Positions 1-8,881 of a stretch of 64,000 nt of DNA are shown here, in pieces. Each line of letters begins with the position of its first letter. Position 1 is the stretch's first letter. The stretch lies in contig NZ_PDKB01000001.1 in assembly GCF_003316695.1 (NCBI RefSeq), positions 124,001 through 188,000 of the forward strand, read 5' to 3'. Below the pieces are notes generated by a model. That model searched no databases, had not been told where the DNA came from, and was given only the letters and a program-made list of their open reading frames with translations. The translations under genes and the position numbers were made by a program. The DNA is from Aliarcobacter vitoriensis. Lineage in GTDB: Bacteria; Campylobacterota; Campylobacteria; Campylobacterales; Arcobacteraceae.

Positions 1-134
1 ATATCAATAGTTGTTGAAGAGTTTATTGGAGCTACAAAAAGTCCTAAACTTTGTCGTACACCCATAGTAATTGCTAAAATAAGAGAAGAAGTGATGATTA
101 AAAGCCATACTGTTTTATTTTGTTGATCAGTCAT
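1..134 (-). CDS. MFS transporter, N-terminal fragment (runs off the window)
   Basis: The reverse strand opens with ATG at 134 and reads MTDQQNKTVWLLIITSSLIL, then a stretch containing GVRQSLGLFVAPI, before leaving the window. A short polar N-terminus followed by a first membrane helix and a G-R-Q-S-x-G-L-F motif is typical of major facilitator superfamily transporters of the NarK/oxalate-formate-like type. Only about 44 residues are visible, so the substrate cannot be named. It diverges from tkt, with about 120 bases of shared intergenic DNA. Confidence 0.6.
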   Translation of the reverse strand, partial: MTDQQNKTVWLLIITSSLILAITMGVRQSLGLFVAPINSSTTID

Positions 135-206
135 TGTAATTCTTTTTTTGGAATTATAAAATTAATATTCTTTTTTTAAACTAAAAAGTATTAAACATAG
201 TTTAGA

Positions 207-212
207 TATAAT
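207..212 (+). promoter_or_regulatory. Probable -10 box of tkt
   Basis: TATAAT lies in the context TTTAGATATAATCGC, about 42 bases before the tkt ATG. The upstream DNA is T-rich without a good TTGACA, as is usual for Campylobacterota vegetative promoters. Confidence 0.55.
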
Positions 213-254
213 CGCTTTAAAATTTCAAAAAAACACTCACTAATTAGGATAATC

Positions 255-2168
255 ATGTCAAAACAACTATTACAAAAACAAGCAGATACAATAAGATTTT
301 TAGCTGCTGATATGGTACAAAGAGCAAACTCTGGACACCCAGGTGCTCCAATGGGATTAGCAGATATTGCAACAGTCTTAAGTAAACATTTAAATATAAA
401 TCCAGCTGATGAAAAATGGCTAAATAGAGATAGACTGGTTTTTTCAGGTGGTCATGCAACAGGATTAGTTTACTCTTTACTTCATTTATGGGGCTTTGAT
501 GTATCTGTAAATGATATGAAAAACTTTAGACAAACTCATTCAAAAACTCCAGGACATCCAGAATATGGACATACTCACGGAATAGAAATCACAACTGGAC
601 CATTGGGACAAGGTATAGCAAATGCCGTTGGTTTTGCAGCAGCTGGAAAATATGCACAAAATTTACTTGGAAATGATGTAATAAATCATAAAGTTTATTG
701 TCTTTGTGGAGATGGAGATTTACAAGAAGGGATTTCTTATGAATCAACTGCAACAGCAGGACATTTAAAACTTGATAATCTTGTAATTATTTATGATAGT
801 AACTCAATTACAATTGAAGGAGATACAAGTATTGCTTGGAGCGAAAATGTTAAAAAAAGATTCCAAGCTATTGATTTTGAAGTAATAGAAATAGATGGAC
901 ACAATTTTGAACAAATTGATAAAGCTTTAGTTCAAGCAAAAAATTCAACACAACCAGTTTTAATAATAGCAAAAACGGTTATTGCAAAAGGTGCAGTTAC
1001 TCTTGAAGGAAGTCACCATTCACATGGAGCTCCACTAGGAGTTGATGAGATAAAACAAGCAAAAATAAAAGCTGGATTTGATCCAGAAGTTGATTTTTTT
1101 GTAAGTGCTGATGTAAAAGGTGCTTTTGATAAATTGATAGTTGGTTCAACTTTACAAAATGCTTGGAATGAAAGTTTGAGTTTGGAAACTAAAGAGAAAA
1201 TAAAAGAGCTACAAAATCCAAATTTTGACTCTATTGTTTATCCAACTTTTGAAGCAGGAACTAGTGTTGCTACAAGAGATTCAAACCATAAAATATTAAA
1301 TGCAATAGCTTCTTTCGTTCCAAGTTTTTTAGGTGGAAGTGCTGATTTAGCTCCATCAAACAAAACTGAATTAAAAGGTATGGGAGATTTCCCAAATGGT
1401 AGAAATATCCATTTTGGTATAAAAGAACACGCAATGGCTGCGATTACAAATGCTATGAATTTATATGGATTATTTAGAGTTTATAGTGCAACTTTTTTTG
1501 TATTTAGTGATTATTTAAAACCAAGTGCAAGAATAGCAGCACTTGCAGGTATTCCTCAACACTTTATTTGGACTCACGATAGTATTGGAGTTGGAGAAGA
1601 TGGACCAACTCATCAACCAATTGAGCATTTAAGTCAATTTAGAGCATTACCAAATTTTTATACATTTAGACCAGCTGATGCTACTGAAAATGTGGATTCT
1701 TGGAAGATTGCACTTAAAATGTCTGCACCTACTGCTTTTGTTTGTTCAAGACAAGGTTTAAAAGTTTTAAAAGATGAAAAAGCTTTTGGAAGTGTTGCAA
1801 ATGGTGGATATTTATTAAAACAAAGAGAGAATGCAACTATAACAATTATGGCAAGTGGAAGTGAAGTAAATTTGGCACTTCAAACAGCTTGTGACTTAGA
1901 AAAAGATGGAATATTTGCAAATATTGTTTCTGTTCCTTGTTTTGATTTACTTTTAGAGCAGGATGAAACTTATATAAATAAAATTATTGATAAAAATACA
2001 AAAGTTTATGCAGTTGAAGCAGCTAGAGGTTTGGAATACTATAAATTTGCTGATGTTGTTTTTGGAATGGAAACTTTTGGAGCAAGTGGAAAAGCCGAAG
2101 ATTTATTTGATGAATTCGGATTTACAGTTGATAAATTAAAAGCAAAAATTTTAGCTGATTTAAAATAG
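255..2168 (+). CDS. tkt: Transketolase
   Basis: Thiamine-diphosphate enzyme of the non-oxidative pentose phosphate pathway, moving two-carbon ketol units between sugar phosphates in the cytosol. At 637 residues it is close to the family norm. Visible motifs are GHPG at 27-30, GPLGQG at 115-120, the TPP/Mg motif GDGDLQEG at 152-159 continuing to DSNSITIEG, and the pyrimidine-domain catalytic Glu in FGIKEHAM near residue 390. DGPTHQPIEHL follows further on. ATG at 255 follows a -10 box at 207-212. Transaldolase (31131) supplies the partner step elsewhere in the window. The next gene starts 24 bases downstream. Confidence 0.97.
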   Translation: MSKQLLQKQADTIRFLAADMVQRANSGHPGAPMGLADIATVLSKHLNINPADEKWLNRDRLVFSGGHATGLVYSLLHLWGFDVSVNDMKNFRQTHSKTPGHPEYGHTHGIEITTGPLGQGIANAVGFAAAGKYAQNLLGNDVINHKVYCLCGDGDLQEGISYESTATAGHLKLDNLVIIYDSNSITIEGDTSIAWSENVKKRFQAIDFEVIEIDGHNFEQIDKALVQAKNSTQPVLIIAKTVIAKGAVTLEGSHHSHGAPLGVDEIKQAKIKAGFDPEVDFFVSADVKGAFDKLIVGSTLQNAWNESLSLETKEKIKELQNPNFDSIVYPTFEAGTSVATRDSNHKILNAIASFVPSFLGGSADLAPSNKTELKGMGDFPNGRNIHFGIKEHAMAAITNAMNLYGLFRVYSATFFVFSDYLKPSARIAALAGIPQHFIWTHDSIGVGEDGPTHQPIEHLSQFRALPNFYTFRPADATENVDSWKIALKMSAPTAFVCSRQGLKVLKDEKAFGSVANGGYLLKQRENATITIMASGSEVNLALQTACDLEKDGIFANIVSVPCFDLLLEQDETYINKIIDKNTKVYAVEAARGLEYYKFADVVFGMETFGASGKAEDLFDEFGFTVDKLKAKILADLK

Positions 2169-2192
2169 AGATTAAAATTAAAAGGAATTAGT

Positions 2193-2546
2193 TTGTTAAA
2201 AGGATTTATCGCTTTGCTAGTTTTTCAATTTCTAGGAGAGTGTATATCAAAACTTTTTGATTTATTAGTTCCTGGTTCTGTAATTGGAATGTTACTTCTT
2301 TTGCTATTTTTATTTATAAGAAATGGTAGTTTTCAAAGTCTTGATAATGCTGTCTCTTTACATTTGAAATATTTACCTTTATTATTTATCCCTGCTGCTA
2401 TGGGAATTATTACCCAAGTTGATATTATTACAAAAGAGTTTTGGGCTATATTTATAGCACTATTTTTTGGTACTTTGATTGCTCTTGTTTTTGCAGCTAA
2501 ACTTATGGATTTTTTAACTTCAAAGGTGAAAAAAGATGAACTTTGA
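2193..2546 (+). CDS. CidA/LrgA family membrane protein
   Basis: Small hydrophobic protein (117 residues) with about four membrane segments and the family motif PGSVIGMLLLLL near residues 27-38. CidA/LrgA proteins are holin- or antiholin-like and are also linked to export of small organic acids such as pyruvate. It starts with TTG, supported by AGGA six bases upstream (2183-2186). Its end overlaps the lrgB-type gene by 11 bases, so the two are translationally coupled as in LrgAB operons. The physiological role here is not visible. Confidence 0.88.
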   Translation: MLKGFIALLVFQFLGECISKLFDLLVPGSVIGMLLLLLFLFIRNGSFQSLDNAVSLHLKYLPLLFIPAAMGIITQVDIITKEFWAIFIALFFGTLIALVFAAKLMDFLTSKVKKDEL

Positions 2547-3249
2547 GGCATTGGCAAATTATATAAATTCAACTCCTCTAATATGGCTAATAGTAACTTT
2601 AGGTGCCTATAAAATTGGAATAATAGTATATGAAAATTTTAATAAACACACTTTACTTCAACCGATAATTATTGCATATATGATTATTTTACCTATTATT
2701 GTATTATTTAATATACCTTTCGAAGAGTATTTTAAAGGTGTGGAGATGATAAACTTTTTTTTAGGACCTGCAACTGTTGCTTTAGCACTTCCTTTATATA
2801 AAAACTTAAAATATATAAAAACTCTTTTTATTCCTATTGTTATAACTCTTATTGTTGCTGGAGTTGCTTCTATAATTGTAGCAGTAGCTCTTTTATATAT
2901 GTTTGGAGCAGATTTACCAACAATTTTATCAATGACAACAAAATCAATAACTGCTCCAATAGCAATCATAACTTCAGAGCAAATTGGAGCAATTCCATCT
3001 TTGGCGGTTGGGTTTGTTTTAATAGCTGGAATTATAGGAGCTTTATTTGGAACTTTGGTATTTAAAATATTTAAAGTTAAATATGAAACTTCAAAAGGTT
3101 TTGCTCTTGGTTTAATATCACATGGAATTGGAACTGCAAGAGCAGTTGAAATTGGAGAAAAAGCTGGTGCTTTTGCTGCACTTGCTATGGGACTTTGTGG
3201 AGTAATTACCGCAATATTTTTACCAATTATAATAAATTTATTAAAGTAA
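2536..3249 (+). CDS. lrgB: LrgB family membrane protein
   Basis: Polytopic membrane protein of 237 residues, the usual LrgB/CidB length, paired with the LrgA-type protein it overlaps. The conserved C-terminal half is recognisable: KSITAPIAI near 136-144, then LISHGIGTARAVEIGE and GAFAALAMGL. Known family roles are control of murein hydrolase activity, or transport of pyruvate or glycolate in other organisms. Which applies here is not visible. The next gene begins 12 bases after the stop. Confidence 0.9.
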   Translation: MNFEALANYINSTPLIWLIVTLGAYKIGIIVYENFNKHTLLQPIIIAYMIILPIIVLFNIPFEEYFKGVEMINFFLGPATVALALPLYKNLKYIKTLFIPIVITLIVAGVASIIVAVALLYMFGADLPTILSMTTKSITAPIAIITSEQIGAIPSLAVGFVLIAGIIGALFGTLVFKIFKVKYETSKGFALGLISHGIGTARAVEIGEKAGAFAALAMGLCGVITAIFLPIIINLLK

Positions 3250-3261
3250 TAAAGGAATTTT

Positions 3262-3621
3262 TTGAAAGAGTCTCTTTTTGTATATGGAACACTTATGCCA
3301 AATTGCCCAAATGCCTATGTTTTAGAAAATATTGTAGGAAAATTTGTACCAGCAATTGTAAAAGGAAAACTAATAGATGCAGGTTGGAGCGCTAGTATGG
3401 GATATCCTGGAATTAGGCTTGAAATGGGAAATGATAATATTCATGGATTTTTATTTTATTCTGATAATTTGATAAACCATTGGGAAAAACTTGATATCTT
3501 TGAAGGTGAAGAGTTTGTAAGAACTCCTATAACTGTAGAAAGATTTGATGAAATAGAGGTTGAAACATATATTTATACATTAAAAGATGAGATAATTGAG
3601 ATGTATGAAGACAAAATATGA
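3262..3621 (+). CDS. Gamma-glutamylcyclotransferase-like (AIG2/GGCT fold) protein
   Basis: 119 residues with the diagnostic N-terminal substrate loop LFVYGTLMP (residues 5-13) and an acidic catalytic-type segment DIFEGEEFVRTPI around residue 78. The fold cyclises gamma-glutamyl amides to 5-oxoproline. The substrate (free gamma-glutamyl amino acids, gamma-Glu-Cys or another amine) cannot be read from sequence. The start is TTG at 3262 with AAAGGA five bases upstream. The stop overlaps the start of the ArsB-type gene (ATGA), so the two are coupled. Confidence 0.85.
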   Translation: MKESLFVYGTLMPNCPNAYVLENIVGKFVPAIVKGKLIDAGWSASMGYPGIRLEMGNDNIHGFLFYSDNLINHWEKLDIFEGEEFVRTPITVERFDEIEVETYIYTLKDEIIEMYEDKI

Positions 3622-4868
3622 TTTTGCCTATTTCTATATTTGTATTAACACTTTTATTTGTGATAATTCAACCCAAAAATATTCAAATAGGAACAAGTGC
3701 AATTATAGGAGCAATTGTTGCTTTACTTTTTGGAGTTGTAGATTTTAGGGATGTTTTAGATGTAACTTCTATTGTTTGGGATGCAACTTTAGCCTTTATT
3801 GGAATTATAATTTTATCTATGGTTTTAGATGAGATTGGCTTTTTTGAGTGGGCTGCACTTAAGATGACAAAATTATCAAATGGAAGTGGAATAAAAATGT
3901 TTATTTATTCTATTTTATTAGGAAGTTTTGTTTCAGCTCTTTTTGCAAATGATGGAGCAGCTTTGATTTTAACACCAATCTTACTTGTAAAAATGAAAAT
4001 TTTACAGCTAAATCATAAAACAATAATAGCTTTTTTACTCGCTGGTGGGTTTATAAGTGATAGTGCTTCGCTTCCTTTTGTATTTTCAAATCTTACAAAT
4101 ATTGTAACAGCAAACTATTTTGATATAGGATTTATAGAATATTTTTTAAATATGATTATTCCATTTATTGTAAGTGTTATTGCTTCAATATTTTTTTTAT
4201 GGTTAATTTTAAGAAAAGATATTCCTAAAAGAGTTGAAATTAGACTTTTAAAAGAACCTAAAAGTGCTATAAAAAATATTAAATTATTCTATTTTTCTTG
4301 GATATTTTTAGCATTCCTGCTTATTGCTTATTTTATTTCTGATTCCTATAAACTTCCTATTTCAATTTTCGCTTTAGGTGGAGCAATTGTATTTTTAATA
4401 ATTGCAAATTTTTCAAAAAGTGTAAAAGCATTAAAAATTATAAAAGATGCTCCTTGGCAAATAGTTTGGTTTAGTATAGGACTTTATATAGTTGTTTATG
4501 GACTTAAGAATGCTGGATTAACAGATGAAATAGCCAAAATTCTACACTTTTTAGCTTTACAAGGAGATACAATTGCTGTACTAGGAACAGGATTTATAAG
4601 TGCAATTTTAAGTGCCGTTATGAATAATTTACCAACTATTATGATTATGGATATAGCATTAAAAGATATAGGTAATAGTTCTATGATTTATGCAAATATT
4701 ATAGGATGTAATCTTGGACCAAAAATGACACCTTTTGGTAGTTTAGCAACACTTCTTTGGCTTTATGTTTTAAGTAAAAAAGGTGTAAAAATAAGCTTTT
4801 GGGAATATAGTAAATTTGGTTTGATTGTTACTCCACCTGTTTTACTACTTGTGTTATTAAGTGTATGA
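3618..4868 (+). CDS. ArsB/NhaD-type ion transporter (probable arsenite efflux permease)
   Basis: 416-residue inner-membrane protein with 10-12 predicted helices. Family signatures of the ArsB/NhaD ion transporter group are ANDGAALILTPILL near residues 109-122 and MNNLPTIMIM in the second half, followed by GCNLGPKMTPFGS. ArsB exports arsenite alone or with an ArsA ATPase; neither arsA nor arsR is adjacent. Related sodium/proton or dicarboxylate carriers share these motifs, so the substrate is inferred. It is coupled to the GGCT-like gene by a 4-base overlap. Confidence 0.75.
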   Translation: MILPISIFVLTLLFVIIQPKNIQIGTSAIIGAIVALLFGVVDFRDVLDVTSIVWDATLAFIGIIILSMVLDEIGFFEWAALKMTKLSNGSGIKMFIYSILLGSFVSALFANDGAALILTPILLVKMKILQLNHKTIIAFLLAGGFISDSASLPFVFSNLTNIVTANYFDIGFIEYFLNMIIPFIVSVIASIFFLWLILRKDIPKRVEIRLLKEPKSAIKNIKLFYFSWIFLAFLLIAYFISDSYKLPISIFALGGAIVFLIIANFSKSVKALKIIKDAPWQIVWFSIGLYIVVYGLKNAGLTDEIAKILHFLALQGDTIAVLGTGFISAILSAVMNNLPTIMIMDIALKDIGNSSMIYANIIGCNLGPKMTPFGSLATLLWLYVLSKKGVKISFWEYSKFGLIVTPPVLLLVLLSV

Positions 4869-4982
4869 GATTTTAATTAAGGATAAAGGTGAAATAAAAT
4901 AGCTTAGTGTGTAAATACAAACTTGATTTAAACCAAATTTTTATTATAAAATAAACACTATTTTGATGATTAAGGATAAAAG

Positions 4983-5390
4983 ATGAAAAATAAATGCTTG
5001 TCTACACTACTTCTTGGAAGTTTGCTTTTTTTTACTCAAGCAAATGCTGATACGGTAAAAGAAGAGATATTAAAAGATGAAACAAAAATCAGTATAAAAC
5101 AACAAGAGTTAAATAAAGATATTGAAGAAGCTAAAGTAAAATATAGTAGTAAACCTTCTAAATTAGAGGAAAAAGAACTGAAATATAAAGAAAAACAAAA
5201 AGAGTTAGATTCCAAAAAGCAAGAGCTAAAATACAAAAAAGATAATATTGAGTTGTTAGAAAAGATTGAAGACAAACGATACCAAATTCATTTAGAAAAA
5301 ATAAAATCTAAACCAGATATTGATAAAATTGAAAAATTAACTAAAGAAAGAAATTCTTTAGAAGAAGAATTTGATAAAAACAGACCATAA
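4983..5390 (+). CDS. Secreted charged coiled-coil protein of unknown function
   Basis: 135 residues beginning with a clear Sec signal peptide (MKNKCLSTLLLGSLLFF...) with probable cleavage after QANA at about residue 22. The mature part is almost entirely Lys/Glu/Asp/Gln-rich helix with heptad-like spacing, so it is probably a periplasmic coiled coil. No enzymatic motif is present. AAGGATAAAAG precedes the ATG, and a separate intergenic region with TATAAA-like sequence suggests its own promoter. It ends at a convergent inverted repeat shared with the DUF350 gene. I do not recognise a characterised homologue. Confidence 0.75.
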   Translation: MKNKCLSTLLLGSLLFFTQANADTVKEEILKDETKISIKQQELNKDIEEAKVKYSSKPSKLEEKELKYKEKQKELDSKKQELKYKKDNIELLEKIEDKRYQIHLEKIKSKPDIDKIEKLTKERNSLEEEFDKNRP

Positions 5391-5395
5391 AAGAA

Positions 5396-5422
5396 ATCGA
5401 TGAGTTTTAGTAACTCATCGAT
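5396..5422. terminator. Bidirectional terminator between the coiled-coil and DUF350 genes
   Basis: Perfect 11-bp stem ATCGATGAGTT / AACTCATCGAT with a 5-base loop. It lies just after the plus-strand stop and overlaps the last codons of the minus-strand DUF350 gene. There is no long T-tract, so efficiency is uncertain. Confidence 0.65.
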
Positions 5423-5811
5423 CCAGCATTTAAAAGACCAATACTGATTGATAAAAATGCCATTAAAATTCCTACTGGAACTACACCTTTATTGATTTTT
5501 TCATTAAAAGAGAATTTTCCACTAATTCTTGTAACAACAAATGCAAAAACAAGCTGAATTACAATAGCAACAGCTCCCCAAAATGCAAAATCTAAATAAG
5601 AAACAGAATTCTCCAAAGCACTATAAAGTGGAATAGAAACCCCAATAATAGCCCCTCCAAAACCTAAAGCAGCAGCTATATTATTTTCTTCAAAAATAAG
5701 ATTATAATCATCGTATGGAGTAACAATAGCATACAAATAAAGAAAAGCAACTACTAAAACGATTGCTGTAAAGAAAAATCCTAGAAAACTTAAAAACAGT
5801 CCGAAATCCAT
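5407..5811 (-). CDS. DUF350 family membrane protein
   Basis: 134-residue hydrophobic protein with about four membrane helices and the family-type GFGGAIIGVSIPLYSALENS segment near residues 50-69. DUF350 (UPF0719) proteins occur in the inner membrane, sometimes beside glutathionylspermidine-synthase-like genes, and have no firmly assigned function. It is monocistronic here: convergent with the coiled-coil gene and divergent from the small ankyrin gene. AAAAAAGGATAAAAA precedes the ATG. Confidence 0.82.
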   Translation of the reverse strand: MDFGLFLSFLGFFFTAIVLVVAFLYLYAIVTPYDDYNLIFEENNIAAALGFGGAIIGVSIPLYSALENSVSYLDFAFWGAVAIVIQLVFAFVVTRISGKFSFNEKINKGVVPVGILMAFLSISIGLLNAGSMSY

Positions 5812-5926
5812 TTTTTATCCTTTTTTTATTTTATTCTATCAAATTTTCATAAAAATTATATAATTTAAGTAAGATTTAAACAACTATATATTACGATATT
5901 CATTATTGATATATAAGGAATACAAA

Positions 5927-6391
5927 ATGTGTAACAATTTACTTTTAGGAAATAGGTTAAATCAAAAAAGTTCTTCAGAGATTTTTACAAATCTCATAGA
6001 AAGTAATAGTTGGGATATTCTTATAAAGATGTTCTCTTTAAATATTTTAGATATAAATAGTAGGGATTGCAAAGGTAGAAATGCTTTGTATTATGCAATC
6101 ATTAAAAATAAATTAGAACTTATAAAAGCATTGGTTGATTTAAGAATTAGCTTATATGTAAGTCCAAATTTGTCAGCTATGAATTTTGCAGTTTATTTGG
6201 ATAATGTTAAAGTTTTAAGATGTCTAAAAAACTGTGGTTTAAATATAGATATGATTGATGAGATTAACTCTACACCTCTTATTTATGCACTTTTATATAA
6301 AAAACAAAATAGTGTAAATTTCTTGATAAGTAATGGTGCAAATTTAGAACATGAAGATTTTATGGGAAATTGTGCAAAAAATTTAGTTTGA
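5927..6391 (+). CDS. Small ankyrin-repeat protein
   Basis: About 154 residues forming three to four degenerate ankyrin repeats, e.g. DCKGRNALYYAIIKNKLELI and INSTPLIYALLYKKQNSVNF, with a final ANLEHEDFMGNCAKNL. I place the start at ATG 5927, six bases after AAGGAA (5915-5920), rather than at an upstream TTG (5906) that lacks a ribosome site. No signal peptide is seen, so it is probably cytoplasmic. It converges on glnD with an 18-base gap. A larger protein built from the same kind of repeat lies on the other side of glnD. Ankyrin repeats bind proteins; the partner is unknown. Confidence 0.8.
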   Translation: MCNNLLLGNRLNQKSSSEIFTNLIESNSWDILIKMFSLNILDINSRDCKGRNALYYAIIKNKLELIKALVDLRISLYVSPNLSAMNFAVYLDNVKVLRCLKNCGLNIDMIDEINSTPLIYALLYKKQNSVNFLISNGANLEHEDFMGNCAKNLV

Positions 6392-6409
6392 TTTATTTGT
6401 TATAAAATT

Positions 6410-8881
6410 TTAAGAGCAAATTAAATCCAATATTTTTTCACTGTTTTTACAAAAATTACCATTTTTTTCTATTAGAAGTAAATCTTTTGCATATCCTTTT
6501 GAAGTAGTAAGCTTAGAGCTTTCTATTTCAATACCAAAATCATCAAAAACTTTTGCTATATAAGCAAATAAACCTTTTTGGTCTTTAGTATGTATTTTCA
6601 TAGATGCTAAATATTCACTATGATTACAATCTATTTTAATATCTTTTCTTTTGATGATTGGTTTTTTAAGTTTTATATCTCTATTCATATCAAAAGAATC
6701 ATTTATAATCTCTTCTATTAAATATAATTCTTCATCTAAAGCTTTTTTAGAAAAAGATATTTCAAAAATTTTCTTTTCATCATATAGTTTAAATATATTC
6801 ATACCATTCATATCTAAATATTGAAGTTTGCCCAATAGATATCCTAAATTTAGAGGAATTTTTCTAGTGATTCTTATCTTTAGATAGTTTTCATTGATGA
6901 TATCAAAACTATAAGTTGATACATCTTTTGCTTTTATTGCAATATCTAAGATATCTACACTTTTTAATCGTAAAAACATCTGGTTGGAAGATATTTGAGA
7001 TATTTTTCTTTTTAATGTATTTGGTAAATCTTGATAATTTGGTAAAGTTTTTATACGATTTAGTTTTGAAACTCTTGTAATACTTGCACGAATTAACTCT
7101 GGGTCTTGAAAAGCTAAAATACTTTTTTTGTATAAAACTTTTAAAAGTTCTGCTGTTGAACTATTAAAAAGATATTTATTAACTGCACAAATATCACAAT
7201 ATGTGAGAACATATAAGATTTTTATCTCATTTATATTTTTGAAAAGACCTATAAAATTTAAAATAGTTTTTTGTGAGTAAATATCTTCATTCATAGAAAT
7301 TCTTGACATTTGGTCGTGGTATCTTATGATATTTGCACCAGTTTTTATAAGTTCATCATCAAAACCAAAGTTTTTCATAGCTTTTTTGAAAATATTTTCT
7401 CCAATTATATGGTGGTCTTTTCTTCTTCCTTTACCAATATCATGATAAAGTGTAACAAGTCTTGTTAATATTTTTTCATCTTTAGTTAAGTTATCATAAA
7501 TATCTTTTATAAAAGAATCGTCTATATTTGTAACAAGTTTTAAAGCTTGTAAAGAGTGAATATCAACAGGATGTCTGTGATAACCATCAAATTGAGATAG
7601 ATGTAAGATTTTCTTAAAATTAGGAAGTAAGATTGATATGAGTTCACTATTATAAAAAAGTTTTAAAATAGGGTATAGATTTTCATTGCATAAAAGAGTT
7701 TTAATATCTTTTTTTATATTTTTACTTATTATTTTTGGTCTTTTTGTTTGACTTGCAAAATATACATAAGATCTATCAAACCCATTTATATTTTGTGGAA
7801 AACTTATCAACTCTTTTAATAAGCTTGAAAGTTTTACACTTTTTCGATTAAAAGAACAAAACAACCTATTTTCTATGATATATATACCTTTTTTGTATCT
7901 ATATTCTTTTAAATTTTTCAAATTCTCTTTATCAAAAAATATTGATTTTACAAATTTAGAACTCATATTTGAGTGAAAATTATGAATTGTATGTAAAGAA
8001 GAAAAAACTTTTGACATACACTCAAATTCATTTTTAAACCCTAGCTTTTTACTTAACTCTGGTAATGTATCAAAAGATATTAAATCAACTTTCTTTTTAT
8101 GAATTGTATGTAGAGTATTTCTTGTTTGAAATATAAAATCTAAAGCATTTGTAAATTTTTTGTAAGAATTTATATTTAATTTTGTTCCTACTAACTCTTT
8201 TGCTTTTTGAACATCATAAACAACATTTAAAATCCAAAAAAGCATATTTGCTTCTCTAATTCCTCCATAACCTTCTTTTAGATTTACTTGCATATCTAAA
8301 GGATGTTTTTTTAATCTTTGAGTGTGCATATAAAGTTGCTCTTCAATAAATTTTCTTTTTTCTATTTGTCTCAAATTTTTTACAAATATTTCAAAATTTT
8401 GGTAAATTCTTTTTGAACCAAAAATATGTCGAGATTCTAAAAGAGAAGTTTTTATTGTAACATCATCTTTTGCTAATCCATAAAGTTCATCAATCTCATC
8501 AAGTCTTACGACTCTTAAACCAAGTTTTAAACCACAATCCCAAGCAAAAGCTACAAATCTTTCTATAATTTTAGAAATATCGTAAGAATGACTATTTTTA
8601 TATAAAATCATAATATCAATATCTGAGTGTAAACATAGTTCAACTCTTGCATAAGAACCTAAAGCTATAAAACTTATGAATCTATTGTTTTTAAAATTTG
8701 AACTTACATAAGAGAATATTTGAAATAAGAATTTATCAATATTTCTAGTATGTTTTTTGAAAAATATTTTACTGTTATTCGTATTTGCACTTTTTAAATA
8801 ATCTAAATAAGTTTTTTTAAATATTTTTGAAGTATCGAAGCTATTTTCACTAAAGTTATTTAAGTGAAAATTCTTAATCAT
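6410..8881 (-). CDS. glnD: Bifunctional uridylyltransferase/uridylyl-removing enzyme GlnD
   Basis: Sensor of glutamine that uridylylates PII and removes the UMP. At 823 residues it is slightly short for GlnD but complete. The nucleotidyltransferase motif GSYARVELCLHSDID is at 75-89. The HD hydrolase domain shows HRHPVDIHSLQ and LVTLYHDIGKGRRKDHH (near 475-490). Two C-terminal ACT-like regions follow, the last containing IHTKDQKGLFAYIAKVF. The PII target with Tyr51 is encoded 3.4 kb away (12287). The start codon lies inside the end of the large ankyrin gene (overlap 8878-8881), implying translational coupling. Confidence 0.93.
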   Translation of the reverse strand: MIKNFHLNNFSENSFDTSKIFKKTYLDYLKSANTNNSKIFFKKHTRNIDKFLFQIFSYVSSNFKNNRFISFIALGSYARVELCLHSDIDIMILYKNSHSYDISKIIERFVAFAWDCGLKLGLRVVRLDEIDELYGLAKDDVTIKTSLLESRHIFGSKRIYQNFEIFVKNLRQIEKRKFIEEQLYMHTQRLKKHPLDMQVNLKEGYGGIREANMLFWILNVVYDVQKAKELVGTKLNINSYKKFTNALDFIFQTRNTLHTIHKKKVDLISFDTLPELSKKLGFKNEFECMSKVFSSLHTIHNFHSNMSSKFVKSIFFDKENLKNLKEYRYKKGIYIIENRLFCSFNRKSVKLSSLLKELISFPQNINGFDRSYVYFASQTKRPKIISKNIKKDIKTLLCNENLYPILKLFYNSELISILLPNFKKILHLSQFDGYHRHPVDIHSLQALKLVTNIDDSFIKDIYDNLTKDEKILTRLVTLYHDIGKGRRKDHHIIGENIFKKAMKNFGFDDELIKTGANIIRYHDQMSRISMNEDIYSQKTILNFIGLFKNINEIKILYVLTYCDICAVNKYLFNSSTAELLKVLYKKSILAFQDPELIRASITRVSKLNRIKTLPNYQDLPNTLKRKISQISSNQMFLRLKSVDILDIAIKAKDVSTYSFDIINENYLKIRITRKIPLNLGYLLGKLQYLDMNGMNIFKLYDEKKIFEISFSKKALDEELYLIEEIINDSFDMNRDIKLKKPIIKRKDIKIDCNHSEYLASMKIHTKDQKGLFAYIAKVFDDFGIEIESSKLTTSKGYAKDLLLIEKNGNFCKNSEKILDLICS

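Noticed and set aside
3195-3395. 66-residue ORF spanning the lrgB end and GGCT start
   Set aside because: Out-of-frame overlap with two well-supported genes; basic, cysteine-rich composition typical of a shadow frame.
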